A stretch of DNA of 64,000 bases from Archangium violaceum Cb vi76 (GCF_000733295.1 NZ_JPMI01000008.1:49635-113634); one strand, 5' to 3'; shown: positions 38,101 through 48,620, counted from the stretch's first letter. Made by a program: numbers and translations. The notes: generated by a model from the letters alone, not told the origin.

Positions 38101-40536
38101 GGTGAGCGCCTGATCCGGCCCCACCTCCAGGTGGATGCGGCAGTCGTCTCGCAGCAGGGTGTCCAGACCCTCGGCGAAGCGGACGGGCTGGCGCATCTGG
38201 CGGACCCAGTACGAGGGATCCGTCGCCTCCTCGGGGCGGATCCACGTACCGGTGAGGCTGGAGACATAGGGCCGGGTGGGCGCGGAGAGGCGCAGTCCCG
38301 CGACGACGCGCTGGAGCGCGGGCATCAACGGCTCCACGTCGGCCGAGTGGAAGGCCTGACGCGCGGGCAGGCGCAGCATGCCCACGTTCCGGCTCGCGAG
38401 ATCCTGCTCCAGCCGCTCTACTTCAACCACGGGGCCGGAGACGACACACCGCGAGGCGCCATTGACGGCGGCCAGAGACAGCCCACCCGTCAGCAGCGGG
38501 CGCAGCTCTTCCTCGGAGCAACCCACGGCGGTCATGGCGCCCGCGGGCATCGAAGCCATCAACCGGCCGCGCTCCACCGCGAGCGTCAGCGCGTCCTCCA
38601 GGGACAGCACGCCCGCGAGGCACGCGGCGACGTACTCGCCATAGCTGTGACCGAGCATGGCGTGCGGCTCGACGCCCCAGTCCATCCAGAGGCGGGCGAG
38701 CGCGTACTCCACGGTGAACAGCAGGGGCAGCGCGAAGCGGGGATCCGCGAGTGCCTCTCGTGCGGCGGCCTCCTGGCCGGGAGCCGGGTACAGCAGCGGG
38801 CGCGGGTCCCTTCCCCACCGGGAGACGAGGAACTGGAGACACGCCTCGGCGTGCTCACGGAAGACGGGCTCGGAGGCGTACAGCTCGCGCGCCATGCCCA
38901 CGGACTGCGCGCCCTGCCCGGGGAACAGGAAGGCCACGCGCTGCTCACGAGCCGCTTCCAGGCTGGAGATGCTTCGGAACGCCGGAGGCGCCTTCAACCG
39001 CTCGAGCAGCGCGGCCCGGTGCTCCACGACGAGGGCCCGCCGGTGCTCGAAGGCCTTGCGGCCCACGGCGCGGGTGAAGGCCAGGTCGGCGAGGTCCACC
39101 TCGGGCCGGGCCTCCAGGTGCGCGGCGAGCTCGCGCGTCATCACCTCCAGGGCCTCGGGGGTACGGGCCGAGAGCGTGACGAGCTGGCGCGGCCGGGCGC
39201 TCGGCTTGCCCTCCACGCTCGGAGCCTCACCGAGGATGGCGTGCGCGTTGGTGCCGCCGATGCCGAAGGAGCTGACGCCCGCGAGCCGGGGCGTCTCCCC
39301 GCGCGTCCACTCGCGACGCCCGGTGACGACGAAGAAGGGGCTGCCCTCGAAGTCGATGGAGGGGTTGGGGCGCTCGAAGTGGAGGCTGGGGGGAAGCTCC
39401 TCGTGGTACAGCGCCAACGTGGCCTTGATGAGCCCGGCGATGCCCGCGGCGGTGTCCAGGTGCCCGATGTTCGTCTTCACCGAGCCGATGCCGCAGAAGC
39501 GCCGGGCGTCGGTGTCGCGCCGGTAGGCCCGGGTGAGCGCGGCGAGCTCGATCGGATCGCCAATGGGCGTGCCGGTGCCGTGCGCCTCCACGTAGCCGAT
39601 GTCCCCCGCCTGGACGCCGGCATAGGCCAGGGACTCGGAGATGACGTCGGACTGGCCCTCGACGCTGGGGGCGGTGTAGCCGACCTTGAGGTGACCATCG
39701 TTGTTGATGGCCGAGCCCTTGATGACGGCATAGACGTGATCGCCATCGCGCAGCGCGTCCGCGAGCGGCTTGAGGACGACGACGCCCACGCCATTGCCGG
39801 CCACGGTGCCCCGGGCCCTGGCATCGAAGGCGCGGCAGTGCCCGTCCGGAGAGAAGATCATCCCCTCCTGGTAGAGGTAGCCGGTGCGCTGGGGCAGCGA
39901 GATGCGCACGGCGCCGGCCAGGGCGATGTCGGACTGGCGCATCAGCAGGCTCTGGCAGGCCATGTGGACGGAGACGAGGCCCGTGGAGCACGCGGTGTAG
40001 ACGGCCATGCTCTCGCCGCGCAGCTTGAGCTTGAAGGAGACCTTGGTGGCCGCGTTCTCGCCCGTGGTGCCGAGCGCCTCGAAGAGGGCGGCCGGCTCCT
40101 TCTTCACGTGACCCAGGAGGGACAGCAGGTGCCCGGACTGGCCCACGCCCGCGTAGAGGGCGATCTTCCCCGGGAAGCGCTCGGGGTCATACGCCGCGTC
40201 CTCGAGCGCGGCCCACGCGCACTCGAGGAACACGCGCTGCTGCGGATCCATCCACAGCGCCTCGCGCGGGGCGATGTCGAAGAAGCCCGCGTCGAAGAAG
40301 TCCGCGCCCTCGAGCACACCGCCCGCGCGCACGAAGTCCGGGTGGGCGCGCAGCGTGGAGGGAACGAGCGGCGAGTCCTCCAGCGCGTCCGCCTGGAAGC
40401 GGGAGATGGACTCGACGCCCTCGCGCAGGTTGCGCCAGAAGGCGCGCACGTCACCGGCCCCGGGGAATCGCCCCGCCATGCCGATGATCGCGATGTCGTT
40501 TCCGGTGCCCTCGTCCATGGGAGCCTGCTCAGCCAT
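29104..40536 (-). CDS. Hybrid PKS-NRPS with embedded luciferase-like monooxygenase
   Basis: Second protein of the line, 3810 residues. A PKS module comes first: KS with Cys183 (TACSTG), His319 (EAHGTGT) and His359 (KTNIGHLD); AT with GHSYGE near 630 and an AFHS motif (near 730) as in malonyl-specific ATs; carrier LGGNS near 966. There is no KR, DH or ER. A C domain follows (HHVVSD near 1161), then an A-like region (1485-1720 and 2068-2255) interrupted by a luciferase-like monooxygenase (1722-2067) and lacking its own carrier. A full C (HHIISDGWS)-A-PCP (LGGDS)-E module ends the protein; the E domain ([11 protein letters not shown]) predicts a D-configured residue. The start overlaps the preceding gene by 8 bp and the stop overlaps the next start (ATGA). 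Confidence 0.92.
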   Translation of the reverse strand: MAEQAPMDEGTGNDIAIIGMAGRFPGAGDVRAFWRNLREGVESISRFQADALEDSPLVPSTLRAHPDFVRAGGVLEGADFFDAGFFDIAPREALWMDPQQRVFLECAWAALEDAAYDPERFPGKIALYAGVGQSGHLLSLLGHVKKEPAALFEALGTTGENAATKVSFKLKLRGESMAVYTACSTGLVSVHMACQSLLMRQSDIALAGAVRISLPQRTGYLYQEGMIFSPDGHCRAFDARARGTVAGNGVGVVVLKPLADALRDGDHVYAVIKGSAINNDGHLKVGYTAPSVEGQSDVISESLAYAGVQAGDIGYVEAHGTGTPIGDPIELAALTRAYRRDTDARRFCGIGSVKTNIGHLDTAAGIAGLIKATLALYHEELPPSLHFERPNPSIDFEGSPFFVVTGRREWTRGETPRLAGVSSFGIGGTNAHAILGEAPSVEGKPSARPRQLVTLSARTPEALEVMTRELAAHLEARPEVDLADLAFTRAVGRKAFEHRRALVVEHRAALLERLKAPPAFRSISSLEAAREQRVAFLFPGQGAQSVGMARELYASEPVFREHAEACLQFLVSRWGRDPRPLLYPAPGQEAAAREALADPRFALPLLFTVEYALARLWMDWGVEPHAMLGHSYGEYVAACLAGVLSLEDALTLAVERGRLMASMPAGAMTAVGCSEEELRPLLTGGLSLAAVNGASRCVVSGPVVEVERLEQDLASRNVGMLRLPARQAFHSADVEPLMPALQRVVAGLRLSAPTRPYVSSLTGTWIRPEEATDPSYWVRQMRQPVRFAEGLDTLLRDDCRIHLEVGPDQALTSLARLRLRGEQGALAVPSLPRAGVSASEHGALLEALGALWQAGLALRWDRFYAHEERRRVPLPTYPFERQRFVLESRWLEQETPRQQVPTPVPVAAPVPKPLAPSSPAPSTVRAGGTEGPRNEIERQVMEIWRERLGIPDCGIHDNFLELGGNSLMAAQMLTRLRETFPVQLPLSDLFEAPTVAGVAARIEARLKEQGSGAGNAALPPLAPIPREGVLPLSFVQERVCELERYVPGNPALYMPMALRLTGSLDMAVLERSLGEVIRRHEALRTTYATVDGRTVLRVLPELKPSLPVTVLEGSREEREAEALRLAREEALRPFSLDRDPVIRSSVLRIDTDVHLLLVTLHHVVSDTLSLVAVARELAVLYAAFLQGGPSPLPALSVQYMDFAAWQRRALESGAFSAQESYWRERMADPPPTLVLPSDRPRESAHKLLGMRRPLRLSRRTTDAIHALGQREGVTDFMILLAAFKALLARYASQEDIVVGTPIANRSRGELEQLIGYVAHSVPLRTDLSGDPTFLELLARVRDTTLGAYANPDVPYEHLVRELEPARDTNRSWLCDAVFVLHARFESQLEMPGLSMRLVQVPDAPAEFGATLSPFTLYMGEDEHGFEGNLEFSAELFDPSTAERMLRHLATLIEAAVAEPGSRLSALPLLSEAERRELIVFTAAPRAESTPVPALLEAQASRDPEALVITAGERRVSWRELRERARYLAGWLVGKGVGPERLVAVCLEPSPERLVALWAVLEAGGAWVLLPPARLRELASLSPEGTPPPLLLTHSRLRTSVAFDESRVLRVDALPEGEPTGRLERHGSPDAEAMVCLEPLASGGGAPLQAIHTHRTVSHLFRALDEGYGAAPGGAWLWAEEPGVHGGGLEVLWALTRGLRVVLAPEPGRARFVPMGQGAKARRPLDFSLSYFANDEDGLGRRKYQLLLDGARFADTHGFSAIWTPERHFHSFGGLYPSPAITGAGLATLTERLGIRAGSVVLPLHDPIQVAEEWSMIDNLSGGRAGVSFASGWNANDFVFAPDHYARRKEIMLRGIETVRHLWRGGTVRRRNGEGKEVELALRPRPVQAELPFWLTAAGSPDTFRLAGEMGANVLTNLMGQQLDSLAEKVALYRETWRQHGHGPGRGHVSLMLHAFLGSDASEARRAVREPLLRYFRSSVDILSGFIASQGLKVDPRTLTPRDMEALLEHGLERYMEDGGFFGTPDSSASIVERVRRLDIDEVACLVDFGTGTEATLDSLHHLDLLRRRSQPEETGSSPTVLHESGAEAEALLALVREAGVTHVHCTPALARALSELPGAAEALRPVRRLFVEGVAPELAASLARAAGVEVVRREGALGPGTWLPVRTSRQEGPEILPVPPAHVRLHVLDSRGMPVPVGVAGELAIGGGAVPRGFWLAPEATRHRLVPHPSEPGAKLLTSGRRARLLADGSVELLPMGAPKARRPVTVPAPVPARTPRPEVAPRPEGPPAIVRVPRDQPLPLSFSQQRLWYLDQLEPGNLAYNNPSALRMSGPLDAAALERALNEVVRRHEALRTTFALEDSGPVQRIAESLSVPVPVVPLEAEGDRDAAIARWARDEARKPFDLSAGPLLRAALLRVQDTEHVLLVTPHHIISDGWSAGVMMKELAVLYAAFVSGAASPLPELSVQYADYAAWQLQWLRGPALEKELSWWKQTLADVPVLRLSTDKPRPAVQSYRGAQHRFTVPRSVADSLGALAKREGATPFMVLMAAYQLLLSRYSGQEDFAVGTAVAGRTRPELEPLVGCFINSLPLRADLSGDPSFLELLGRVRRTSLEAFAHQEAPFEKLVDALHVSRDLGHSPIFQTLLVLHNTPMPTVKLAGLTLSAMDVHAGAAKLDLAMELRETANGLWAALEYNTDLFDAESITRLGGHFVRLLEGIATAPEQRLSALTLLSEAERRQLLVEWNPPHVPASSATVLELFEAQVARTPDAPAVADAGEVLSYRELATRAWRIASLLRRQGVGTEHVVALGMERPTDVVSSILGTLAAGGAWLPLDISSPPERLRLVLEDAGARVVLTREAMTGRFSGEGRTVLAVESAASEPSAPPTSRPELHHAAYVLFTSGSTGRPKGVVVEHRQLAHATQARFEVYGTPGVCVPLSPFTFDASLAGLFWTLLHGGTLRFPDSGVMDDPRELAASLARHGVTHLIGVPVLYAQILAAAPAGGLSSLRAVSVGGEALPRELVRAHHEALPDTALFNEYGPTEATIWSTVHKVDPTDPGSVPIGRAIPGARVYVLGERLQPVPVGVPGELYVGGAGVARGYLNRPELTSERFVADPFDTSPGARLYRTGDRVRWRKDGVLEFLGRQDGQVKVRGFRIETGEVEAVLAAHAGLREVAVAAREDGRGGRRLVGYVVPHQRPGPTPDALRAFLRERLPEYMVPSAFVEREALPRTRNGKVDVAALPAPELQTAVRSAAYVAPRNELETQLVRLWCEVLGVERVGVDDNFFELGGDSILSIQIVTRAGRAGIELSPRQVFQNPTVARLAAVANTRLAVQAEQGPVTGPVALSPIQRWFFAQSPAEPHHWNMSLFLEVRTALDAAVLERALGHVVEHHDALRLRFARTEAGWRQVSAPPDESVRLDRVDLSGVAPETRTAELERRATEAQGSLRLEEGPLLRAVLFDLGAGQSGRLLLVLHHLVVDGVSWRILLEDLLVAYQRLAAGAPVALPPKTTSFQAWASGLSEHARSGKLDAERSWWMARPWARVTRLPVDSPGGENLEGSARNVSVSLTAEETRALLQDVPRAYHTQINDALLTALARTVGRWSNNPLVLVDVEGHGREELLAGLDVSRTVGWFTTFFPALLEAREAASPGEVLRDVKESLRAVPSKGMGYGLLRHLSEDAGLVGLPRAELSFNYLGQVDGALNGSGMLSLAPEGMGPQRGPRTRRPYLLDVMGAVVGGCLQMTWTYGESIHRRETVEKLAADFLERLRELIAHCQSPEAGGHTPSDFPMAKVKQSQLDKLSARFGKKNK
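34336..35373 (-). other. Embedded FMN-dependent monooxygenase domain (MupA/Atu3671 type)
   Basis: About 345 residues begin with [15 protein letters not shown] and contain [45 protein letters not shown] and [16 protein letters not shown]. This is the pattern of luciferase-like monooxygenase domains found inside natural-product megasynthases. It is inserted into an adenylation-like domain that has lost the TSGSTG and YGPTE motifs. The position in the line suggests oxidation of the carrier-bound chain after the malonate extension; substrate and reaction are inferred. Confidence 0.85.
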
Positions 40537-43500
40537 TGCCTCGGGTTCCTCTCGGGTTGCGGCGCTGGAGGACCTGACGGCGGGCCTCTGCGCGATCCTG
40601 GTGCGCGGTGGTGTTGGAAGTCGGAGACGGCAACTGGCCCAGGCGCTTCGCGAGCGCGTGGACGGTGGGGTGCTCGAAGAAGTGGGTGATGGGCACGTCC
40701 TGCTTCAGCTCCTCGCGGAGCAGCGCGCAGGCGCGGACCACGGTGAGCGAGCTGCCCCCGAGGTCATCGAAGAAGTGCTCGTACAGGCCCACCGGCTCGC
40801 GGCCGAGCACCTGTTCCCAGGTGCGGGCGATGCTCGTCTCGAGCGGGGTGCGCGGTGGGACGAAGGAGGCATCGCGCTGGGGCGGCTGGGGTGGAGGCAG
40901 GGCGCGGACGTCCACCTTGCCGTTGGGGGACAGGGGCAACGCCTCCAGGGGAATCAGGGAGACGGGCACCATGTGCTCCGGCAGGCGCTGGCGCAGCCGG
41001 GCGCGGGCCTCGCGCGGATCCGAGGGGGTGGCCTCACCGGGGACCACGTAGGCCACCAGCCGCGTCTCTCCACCCGGTCCCCGCCAGGGGCGCACGAACG
41101 CCCGCCGGGCCCCGAGCAGCTCGCGCAGCGCGGCCTCCACCTCGCCGGGCTCCACGCGCATGCCGCGCAGCTTCACCTGCCCATCCGCGCGGCCGAGGAA
41201 CTCCAGCGAGCCGTCCGTCCTCCAGCGCACCACGTCGCCGGTGCGGTACAGGCGGGCGCCGGGCTCGCGGGAGAAGGGATGGGGCACGAAGCGCTCCGCC
41301 GTCAGCTCCGGCCGGCCCAGGTAGCCGCGCGCCACGCCCGGCCCGCCCACGTACAACTCTCCGGCCACGCCCGGAGGCACCGGCCGCATCGCCCCATCCA
41401 GCACGTACGTCCGCACGTTGGCCAGCGGCCGCCCGATGGGAGGCGCTCCCTGGCCCGGCGAGCACTCGGCCCACGTGGCGCACACGGTGATCTCCGTGGG
41501 CCCGTAGGCGTTGAAGAAGCGCCGCCCGTGTGCCCACCTGTCCACCAGCTCCGGGGGGCACGCCTCCGCTCCGGCGACCATGACGCGCAGGTGCTCCAGG
41601 CCGCCCTCGGGGAGCAGCCCCATCACGGAAGGCGTCATGGTGATGGACGCCACCCTGTTCTCGTCCAGGAAGCGCTTGAGCGGCTCGCCCACCAGCACCT
41701 CCCCGGCGGGAGGAACGAGCACGGCCGCGCCCGAGCTGACGGCGGTCAGGTAGTCCCACACGCAGATGTCGAAGCCGAGCGGCGACAACTGCAACAGCCG
41801 GTCCCCCTCCCCCAGGCCAAACCGGCGCACGGACAGACACAGGTTGCGGGCGCCCCTGTGCGTCACCTCGACACCCTTGGGCCGGCCGGTGCTCCCGGAC
41901 GTATAGATGATGTACGCGGCGTTCCCGCCCCGCGTGCCGGACTCCAGCGGGCCCGCGTCCTCGCCGCCGCCCTCCTCCACCCGCAGCACCCGGACGCCCT
42001 CCGGCGCCTGGAAGCGCTCCGCGAAACCCGCCTGCGTCACCAGCACCTGGGGCCGGGCATCCGCCACCATCCACTCCAGGCGCTCGCGGGGCTGCGACAG
42101 CTCCAGCGGCACGTACACGCCGCCCGCGAGCTGCACACCCCAGAAGGCCACCACCGCCTCCACGCCCTTCTCCAGCAGCACGCCCACGCGCACCTCGGGC
42201 CCCACGCCTTCGCGCCGCAGCCGGTGCCCGAGCCGCCGTGCCCGTGCCTCCAGCTCGCGATAGCTCAGCCGCTCGGCGCCGCACAACAGGGCCTCCGCCT
42301 CGGGCCGGGCCGCCGCCTGCTCCAACAGCAGCGCCGCCACGTTCCCCGCCTCCTCTTCCTCCCGAGGCCCCTCGCTCCACGCCTCCAGCACGGTGGCGCG
42401 CTCTTCCCCCGCGAGCAGCTCCACCTCCTCCACGCGGCGCCCGGGTGCCTCCAGCAATCCCGTGAGCAATGACACGAAGTGCCGCGCCATGCGCGCGGCC
42501 GTGGAGGCATCGAAGAGGTCCGTGCAGTACTCCAGCGAGGCCCCCAGGCCGCCGTCGGTCTCGGCCATCGTCAGGGAGAGATCGAACGCCGAGCCCCGGC
42601 GCACGAGCGGCAGGGACTCGATCTCCAGGGCACCGAGGCTCATGCGCGCGTTCGCTCCGCCCAGGGCGAAGGACGGGAGCAAGGCGCCCTCGCCGGGCAG
42701 GTGGCCGCGCTGCAGGACGAACATGGACTGGAAGACGGGCGAGTGACCCGGCTCACGCCTGGGCTGGAGCTGCTCCACGAGCCGGGGGAAGGGCATGTCC
42801 TGGTGCTCCAGCGCCTCGAGCACCGTGCCGCGAACCTGGGAGACGAGCTCCCGGAAGGTGGTGCCCGGGGACACGCTGGCGCGCAGGGCCACGGGGTTGA
42901 CGAGGTAACCCACGAGCCGGGTCAACTCCGGCCGGGTGCGGCCCGCGGTGGGCGAGCCCACGATGAGATCCTCCTGACCGGTGTAGCGGCGCAGGAAGGC
43001 GAAGAAGGCGGCGAGCAGCACCATGTACGGCGTGGCCCCGCTCTCCCGCGCGAGCGCGTTCACGCGCCGGGTCAGCTCCGGCCCGACGTGGAACGGGAGT
43101 GAGTCACCGCGGAAGGACTGGAGCCGGGGCCGGGGACGATCCGTGGGCAGCGCCAGCAGGGGCAGTTCCCCGCCGAGCCGCTGCTTCCAGAAGGAGCGCA
43201 GCACCTCGCCCCTGGGGCCCGCGAGCCGGGCCGAGAGCGCGCGGGTGGCCTCCACGGGGTTGGGAGCGAGCGCCGGCAGCACACCCGCGAGGCCGCCCGT
43301 CTCCGCGGTGTAGAGCGCGCCCAGCTCCTCCACCATGACGCCCATGGACCAGAAGTCGGTGATGAGGTGGTGGAGCGAGAGCAGCAGCACGTGCTCGTCC
43401 GGGCCCCGGGTGAGGAGCAGGACGCGCATGAGCGGACCGCGTTCCAGGTCGAAGGGCCGGTGGGCCTCGGTGTCGAGCCGCGCAGCCACCTCGGCCTCGC

Positions 43501-45838
43501 TCCAGCCGGTGGCGTTCTCCACCTGGAGGAGGGGGCCCGAGGACTCCAGGAAGCGCGGAACGGGGGCGCCATTCTCCTCGGGGAACACCGCGCGCAGCGA
43601 CGGGTGGCGCGCCACGAGCGACAGGAACGCCCGCTCCAACGCCGCCCCATCGAGACGCGAGCGGATTCGCGCCGCGCGGACCACGTGGTACGCGGTGCTC
43701 TCCGGGGACATGCGCTGCAGGAACCACAGCGCCCGCTGGCCCTCGGAGAGGGCTGGAGCCGATTCGAGGGCCTGAGGCGCGAGTGGAGCCTCGGCTTCGG
43801 AGGTGGGGCGGGCCACGAGACTCTCGGCCAGCTCGCGCACACTGGGCCCGCGCAGGAGGCTGGTGACGGGCAGGGACACGCCGAACGTCAGCTCGAGCGA
43901 GCTCCGCACCTCCATGGCGCGCAGTGAGTCGAGCCCATACCGCGTGAGGGGCTCATCCAGCCGCAGCTCGCCTGCGGGAATCCGCAGCTCCCGCGACAAG
44001 CGGGCGGAGAGCCAGGGAAGCAGCGCCTCCACTCCCGCGGACAAAGGCGGCGCGGACTCCTCCGTTCCCTCCACGAGCGCCGCCGCCACGCGAGTCCCGT
44101 CGGCGCCCTCGCGCCAGGAGCCCACGGCCTCCAGGGAGCCATGGAGGAACGCGGTGCGGCAGGCATGGCGTTGGATCTTCCCGCTCGACGTCTTGGGGAT
44201 GCTCCCGGGCACGAGCAGCACCACGGCATGCACGCCGAGCTCATGCTCCTCGGCCACCGCCTGGCGGATGCGGGCGATGACCTCACGGGTGCGGCTCTCC
44301 AGGTCACCACCGGAGCGATCGGCGAACTCCTGGACGACGACCAGCCGCTCCTCGCCTCCGGAGTCCACGGAGAAGGCGGCGCCACAGCCGGGCCGCAGCC
44401 CCGGGTCGCACCGCTCCACGGTGAGCTCGAGGTCCTGCGGGTAGTGGTTGCGCCCACGGATGATGAGGAGGTCCTTGCGCCGGCCGGTGACGAACAACTC
44501 GTCCCCCTCGAGCAGGCCGAGGTCCCCGGTGCGCAGGTACGGCCCTTCCCCGGAGCCCGCGAGGCGGGCCTGGAAGGTGCGGGCGGTGTCGTCGGAGCGC
44601 TCCCAGTAGCCCCGGGCCACGCTGGGGCCGCGGACCCAGATCTCCCCCACCCGGCCGGGGGCACACGGCTCGCACGTCTCGGGATCGACGATGCGCACCG
44701 TCTGCTCTCCCAGGGAGCCGCCGCAGCCCACCATGGACACGCCCTGGCGCCCGGTGTGCTCGAGGCGGCGCACCACGGGCGGCGCGGCCTTGCGCCCACC
44801 GCTGACGATGAGCGTGCCCTCGGCGAGCCCGTAACAGGGATAGAAGGCGTCGCGCCGGAAGCCCGCGGGAGCGAACGCCTCGGCGAACCGGTCCAGCGTC
44901 TCCGGGCGGATGGGCTCGGCGCCGCAGAAGGCCACTTCCCAGCCGCGCAGATCCAACGCGGCGCGTTGCTCGGGGGTCGTCTTCCGGATGCACAGCTCGT
45001 AGGCGAAGTTGGGACCGCCGCTGACGGTGCCGCCGTGCCGGGAGATGGCCTCCAGCCAGTTGAGGGGGCGCTGGAGGAAGAAGAGCGGCGACATCAGGAC
45101 GGTGGGGATGTCGCGGTAGAGGGGCTGGAGGATGCCGCCGATGAGCCCCATGTCATGGTACGGCGGCAGCCAGATGACGCCCACGGGCCGGGGCGAGGCG
45201 TCGAAGCCGAGCGCGATGAGCCCCGAGTTGTGCAGCAGGTTGCGATGGCTGAGCATCACGCCCTTGGGCGTGCCGGTGGAGCCGGAGGTGTACTGGAGGA
45301 AGGCCAGGTCGTCGGAGGACAGGGCGGGAGCGGACCACGCGCTGGCGGCGCCGGGCTCGAGCGCATCGGTGGCCAGCCAGCGCAGCGCGCGAAGGCCGGG
45401 AGCGTCCTCGGTGACGAAGCCGACCATGTCGAGCAGCGCGGAGGTGGTGAGCGCGGCGGTGGCCTGACAATCGGCCACCAGGGCCTGGAGCCTGGGCAGG
45501 GTGCGGGCGAGGCGGGAGGGATCCGGCGGATACGCGGGGACGGCGATGACACCGGCGTAGAGGCACCCGAGGAAGCCCAGCACGTACTCGCGGCCCGGCG
45601 GGTAGAGCAGCAGCGCCCGCTCACCGGGAGCGAGGTGCTGACGCAGCGTGGCGGCGACGGCGCGGGCGCCCTCGTCCAGCTCGCGGTAGGTGACGGAGCT
45701 CTCCCCCGCCTCGTCGAGGAAGGTGAAGACCCGGGCGTCGGGCTGGAGGAGGGCCCGCTCGCGGAGCACGTCCACGAAGGTGGTGCCCTCGGGCATGGGG
45801 ACGGCGCGCGCAGGATTCTCTCGCGACAACAGCGGCAT
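40529..45838 (-). CDS. Loading protein FAAL-ACP with NRPS module C-A-PCP
   Basis: First protein of the line, 1769 residues. A fatty acyl-AMP ligase (about 1-585; YTSGSTGTPKGVMLSH near 183, LPPYHDMGLIGG near 224, YLRTGDLG near 434) activates a fatty acid and passes it to the carrier at 600-680 (YGLDSL, Ser638). A condensation domain (HHLITDFWS near 823), which should join the acyl chain to the first amino acid, precedes an A domain (about 1165-1660) and a PCP (DLGGSSL near 1695). A basic, Arg-rich tail ends the protein. The ATG follows a TGAGG ribosome binding site. A 226-bp region separates it from the divergent gene at 46065 and should hold the operon promoter. It predicts an N-acylated product. 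Confidence 0.93.
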   Translation of the reverse strand: MPLLSRENPARAVPMPEGTTFVDVLRERALLQPDARVFTFLDEAGESSVTYRELDEGARAVAATLRQHLAPGERALLLYPPGREYVLGFLGCLYAGVIAVPAYPPDPSRLARTLPRLQALVADCQATAALTTSALLDMVGFVTEDAPGLRALRWLATDALEPGAASAWSAPALSSDDLAFLQYTSGSTGTPKGVMLSHRNLLHNSGLIALGFDASPRPVGVIWLPPYHDMGLIGGILQPLYRDIPTVLMSPLFFLQRPLNWLEAISRHGGTVSGGPNFAYELCIRKTTPEQRAALDLRGWEVAFCGAEPIRPETLDRFAEAFAPAGFRRDAFYPCYGLAEGTLIVSGGRKAAPPVVRRLEHTGRQGVSMVGCGGSLGEQTVRIVDPETCEPCAPGRVGEIWVRGPSVARGYWERSDDTARTFQARLAGSGEGPYLRTGDLGLLEGDELFVTGRRKDLLIIRGRNHYPQDLELTVERCDPGLRPGCGAAFSVDSGGEERLVVVQEFADRSGGDLESRTREVIARIRQAVAEEHELGVHAVVLLVPGSIPKTSSGKIQRHACRTAFLHGSLEAVGSWREGADGTRVAAALVEGTEESAPPLSAGVEALLPWLSARLSRELRIPAGELRLDEPLTRYGLDSLRAMEVRSSLELTFGVSLPVTSLLRGPSVRELAESLVARPTSEAEAPLAPQALESAPALSEGQRALWFLQRMSPESTAYHVVRAARIRSRLDGAALERAFLSLVARHPSLRAVFPEENGAPVPRFLESSGPLLQVENATGWSEAEVAARLDTEAHRPFDLERGPLMRVLLLTRGPDEHVLLLSLHHLITDFWSMGVMVEELGALYTAETGGLAGVLPALAPNPVEATRALSARLAGPRGEVLRSFWKQRLGGELPLLALPTDRPRPRLQSFRGDSLPFHVGPELTRRVNALARESGATPYMVLLAAFFAFLRRYTGQEDLIVGSPTAGRTRPELTRLVGYLVNPVALRASVSPGTTFRELVSQVRGTVLEALEHQDMPFPRLVEQLQPRREPGHSPVFQSMFVLQRGHLPGEGALLPSFALGGANARMSLGALEIESLPLVRRGSAFDLSLTMAETDGGLGASLEYCTDLFDASTAARMARHFVSLLTGLLEAPGRRVEEVELLAGEERATVLEAWSEGPREEEEAGNVAALLLEQAAARPEAEALLCGAERLSYRELEARARRLGHRLRREGVGPEVRVGVLLEKGVEAVVAFWGVQLAGGVYVPLELSQPRERLEWMVADARPQVLVTQAGFAERFQAPEGVRVLRVEEGGGEDAGPLESGTRGGNAAYIIYTSGSTGRPKGVEVTHRGARNLCLSVRRFGLGEGDRLLQLSPLGFDICVWDYLTAVSSGAAVLVPPAGEVLVGEPLKRFLDENRVASITMTPSVMGLLPEGGLEHLRVMVAGAEACPPELVDRWAHGRRFFNAYGPTEITVCATWAECSPGQGAPPIGRPLANVRTYVLDGAMRPVPPGVAGELYVGGPGVARGYLGRPELTAERFVPHPFSREPGARLYRTGDVVRWRTDGSLEFLGRADGQVKLRGMRVEPGEVEAALRELLGARRAFVRPWRGPGGETRLVAYVVPGEATPSDPREARARLRQRLPEHMVPVSLIPLEALPLSPNGKVDVRALPPPQPPQRDASFVPPRTPLETSIARTWEQVLGREPVGLYEHFFDDLGGSSLTVVRACALLREELKQDVPITHFFEHPTVHALAKRLGQLPSPTSNTTAHQDRAEARRQVLQRRNPRGTRGNG

Positions 45839-46064
45839 GGGACCTCACGAGCGGGGCTCGGAGGGCATGAGGAACCCGGCACGGCAACCACACGGCCGCC
45901 AGGGGCCGAGCGGTTCCGACAAGCTCTTCCTGCCCCCTGTTTCTCGGACGCCACCTTAAACGCTGACCATCGGGGCTCCAAGACTCCCGGTTCGGGCCGA
46001 CGCCAGCCCGCTGGGACTGCGGGCGCGCGCCCCTTTACTCGCGGAGGAGTTAGAGTGCCGCGCC

Positions 46065-46601
46065 ATGCGCCATTGGATGATGCTCGCCTCCGTACTACTT
46101 CCGGGAATGGCCTCGGCCTCCGGACATGAGCTGTCCCTCGGGGGGAACCTGTTCTCCTCGAGTGGGCTGTCGCTCGCCCTGCCCCACCGCCCGGGTCTCG
46201 AGGCCGCCTATGCCTACGAGACCGGCGGCTGGCGGCTGGGGGGCGGCATACGTTGGAACTTCAGCTCGGCGGGGGGCAACCCACCGCTCGAGGTCTACGC
46301 CCGCGCCCAGATCACCGCGGAGATGGGTGTGTGGCGGCCGGCGGTGGGCCCGGAGCTGGGGCTGAGCGGTCTGCGTGTCGTGGCCGCGCCCAACACGGGT
46401 TTCCCCGCGGACTACCCCGACGTCCGGACCCGGGGCTTCGGGCCCGTCTACGCGGCCATCCACGCCGCGCCGCTGCGCTTCGCCTTCGGCCGCTTCACCG
46501 CGAGTGCACTCGAGCTCCAATGGGGCACCCTGCTCTCGCCCCGGCCCGGCTCGTTGATGCGCCTGCAGCTCGGCCTGCTCCAGGTGGGGGTGATGCTGTG
46601 A
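46065..46601 (+). CDS. Secreted barrel-like protein of unknown function
   Basis: This 178-residue protein has a signal peptide (MRHWMMLASVLLPGMASASG), followed by alternating short amphipathic strands rich in Gly and aromatic residues, as in small outer-membrane beta-barrels. No known family is recognised. Its stop overlaps the GTG start of the M28 peptidase gene by 4 bp (GTGA), so the two are translationally coupled. A GGAGGAG sequence lies about 20 bases upstream of the ATG. It is divergent from the NRPS operon and probably not part of it. Confidence 0.6.
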   Translation: MRHWMMLASVLLPGMASASGHELSLGGNLFSSSGLSLALPHRPGLEAAYAYETGGWRLGGGIRWNFSSAGGNPPLEVYARAQITAEMGVWRPAVGPELGLSGLRVVAAPNTGFPADYPDVRTRGFGPVYAAIHAAPLRFAFGRFTASALELQWGTLLSPRPGSLMRLQLGLLQVGVML

Positions 46602-47608
46602 GAGCCCTGCGCGCCGCCCTGCTGCTGCTCGCCGTGAATGCCTGTTCCTCGCGCCCGGCCGTCGAGGAGACCGCCGTCCTCCGGGCGGGAGACTTCGGCG
46701 CGGGCGCGGAGAAGTCCCGCCTGGAGTCGGACGTGCTCGCCCTGGAGAAAGCCCACCTCGAGGACACCAAGCTCGACTGCGGTGCCTTCGACCCGGACCA
46801 GATCGACCTGGAACACCAGCCCGTGTGCAACCTCACCCGGGAGAAGGCCCGCCAGTTCATCCGCGAGCGCTTCCAGTCCCTCGAGTACACGGTCAGCGAG
46901 CAGAAGGCGGAAGGCCCGACGTGGCCGACCACCAACATCATCGCGGAGGTGCGCGGCACCGAGCACCCCGAGCAGGTGGTGGTGGTGGGGGCGCACTACG
47001 ATTCGTTCTACTCGGGCGCGGACGACAACAGCTCGGGCGTGGCGGCCATGTTGGAGATGGCGCGGCTGGCGGCGGGCAAACGCTTCGCGCGCACCATCCG
47101 CTTCGTGGGCTTCGACCTGGAGGAGCTCGGCCTGGTGGGAAGCACGCGCTTCGTGCGCATGCTGCCGACAGAGGAGATCGTCGCCTCCATCGTCTTCGAC
47201 TGCATCGGCTACAAGGACGCGCGTCCGGGAGCGCAGATGGATCTGCCCGGTTTCCCCATTCCCAACACGGGGGATTTCATCGCCGCCATCGCCAACGAGC
47301 AGTCGCGGCCCCGGCTGGAGGAGCTGTACGCGCTGGGGAGCCGGCTGGACTTCGTGCCGCTCCGGGGCGCGGTGGCGCCGATCAACGGCTCCGGTCCCTT
47401 CTCGGGCAACCTCATGCGCAGCGATCACGCTCCCTTCTGGCTGGAGGGGCACAGCGCGCTCTTCCTCACGGACACCGCCAACTTCCGCAATCCCCACTAC
47501 CACAAGAAAACGGACGTGCCCTCGACGCTGGACTACGACTTCCTCGAGGGCGTCACCCGGCTGTCCGCGGCGGGAATCGCGTACTGGGCAGAAGGTCCGC
47601 TGCCATGA
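46598..47608 (+). CDS. M28-family metallopeptidase, lipoprotein
   Basis: This 336-residue protein starts with a lipoprotein-like signal (RALRAALLLLAVNACSS). The M28 aminopeptidase core shows the di-zinc ligands: His and Asp in VVGAHYDSFYSGADDNSSG (near 130-145), Glu-Glu in DLEELGLVGS, Asp in VFDCIGY and His in RSDHAPFW (near 272). It should remove N-terminal residues from peptides in the envelope. The GTG start overlaps the stop of the upstream gene and gives an N-terminal signal; the frame is open further upstream, inside the other gene. It lies 27 bp before the aldo/keto reductase gene. Confidence 0.85.
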   Translation: MRALRAALLLLAVNACSSRPAVEETAVLRAGDFGAGAEKSRLESDVLALEKAHLEDTKLDCGAFDPDQIDLEHQPVCNLTREKARQFIRERFQSLEYTVSEQKAEGPTWPTTNIIAEVRGTEHPEQVVVVGAHYDSFYSGADDNSSGVAAMLEMARLAAGKRFARTIRFVGFDLEELGLVGSTRFVRMLPTEEIVASIVFDCIGYKDARPGAQMDLPGFPIPNTGDFIAAIANEQSRPRLEELYALGSRLDFVPLRGAVAPINGSGPFSGNLMRSDHAPFWLEGHSALFLTDTANFRNPHYHKKTDVPSTLDYDFLEGVTRLSAAGIAYWAEGPLP

Positions 47609-47635
47609 CTCCGGCCGGTATGACAGGGTGAGGGC

Positions 47636-48616
47636 ATGAAATACGCCAACCTGGGTCATACCGGTCTGAAGGTGTCGCGCATCTGTCTGGGGTGCATGAG
47701 CTATGGCACTCCCAGCTGGCGCCCGTGGGTGCTGGATGAAGCGGCCTCGCAGCCCTTCTTCCAGCGCGCGGTGGAAGCCGGCATCAACTTCTTCGACACG
47801 GCGAACATGTACTCGCTCGGGGTGAGCGAGGAGGTCACCGGCCGCGCGCTGCGCAAGTACGCGCGGATGGAGGAGGTGGTGCTCGCCACCAAGGTGTACT
47901 TCCCCATGACGGACGGGCCCAACATGGGAGGCCTGTCGCGCAAGAACGTGGTGCAGGCCTGCGAGGCGAGCCTGAAGCGGCTCGGGGTGGAGACGATCGA
48001 CCTGTATCAAATCCACCGGACGGATCCGGAGACGCCGCTGGAGGAGACGCTGGCGGCGCTGGACCAGTTGGTGCGGCAGGGGAAGGTCCGTTACATCGGC
48101 GCGAGCTCGTCGGCGGCGTGGAGGTTCGCGAAGGCGCTGAGCCTCTCGGAGCGCAACGGCTGGGCGCGCTTCGTGTCGATGCAGAACCACTACAACCTCG
48201 TCTACCGCGAGGAGGAGCGGGAGATGATGCCCCTGTGCGAGGCGGAGGGCATCGGGGTGATTCCGTGGTCGCCGCTGGCGCGCGGGCTGCTGGCGGGCAC
48301 GCGCAAGTCGCTGGATGACAAGCAGGCCACGGCGCGAGCGGGCTCGGACGCGTTCGCGACGGCGCTCTACGACAATCCGCACGACTGGGACGTGGTGGAG
48401 GCGGTGAAGAAGGTGGCGGCGGCCCGGGGCAACACGCCCGCGGAGGTGTCGCTGGCGTGGCTGCACTCCAAGCCGGCGGTGGTGGCGCCCATCATCGGCG
48501 CCACGAAGCTGGAGCACCTGGAGGCGGCCATCCGCTCGGTGGACGTGGCGCTCGGCGCGGACGAGGTGAAGGCGCTCGAGGCGCCCTACCAGCCGCACGC
48601 CGTGCGCGGGATGTAG
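47636..48616 (+). CDS. Aldo/keto reductase
   Basis: This 326-residue protein is a NADPH-dependent aldo/keto reductase with a TIM-barrel fold. The catalytic tetrad is visible: Asp and Tyr in FFDTANMYS (near 50-55), Lys in LATKVYFP (near 85) and His in YQIHRTD (near 125). The cofactor-binding end is VAPIIGATKLEHLEAAI (near 283-299). The length and the PWSPLARGLLAG segment fit the YajO/YghZ-like group. It follows the M28 gene by 27 bp and is convergent with the FHA gene (4-bp gap). The substrate is unknown and no link to its neighbours is obvious. Confidence 0.92.
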   Translation: MKYANLGHTGLKVSRICLGCMSYGTPSWRPWVLDEAASQPFFQRAVEAGINFFDTANMYSLGVSEEVTGRALRKYARMEEVVLATKVYFPMTDGPNMGGLSRKNVVQACEASLKRLGVETIDLYQIHRTDPETPLEETLAALDQLVRQGKVRYIGASSSAAWRFAKALSLSERNGWARFVSMQNHYNLVYREEEREMMPLCEAEGIGVIPWSPLARGLLAGTRKSLDDKQATARAGSDAFATALYDNPHDWDVVEAVKKVAAARGNTPAEVSLAWLHSKPAVVAPIIGATKLEHLEAAIRSVDVALGADEVKALEAPYQPHAVRGM

Positions 48617-48620
48617 CGCT

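Noticed and set aside
29104..40536. Assignment of the operon to a known myxobacterial lipopeptide
   Set aside because: The domain order could not be matched with confidence to any named pathway, and there is no aminotransferase or glycosyltransferase to support a guess.
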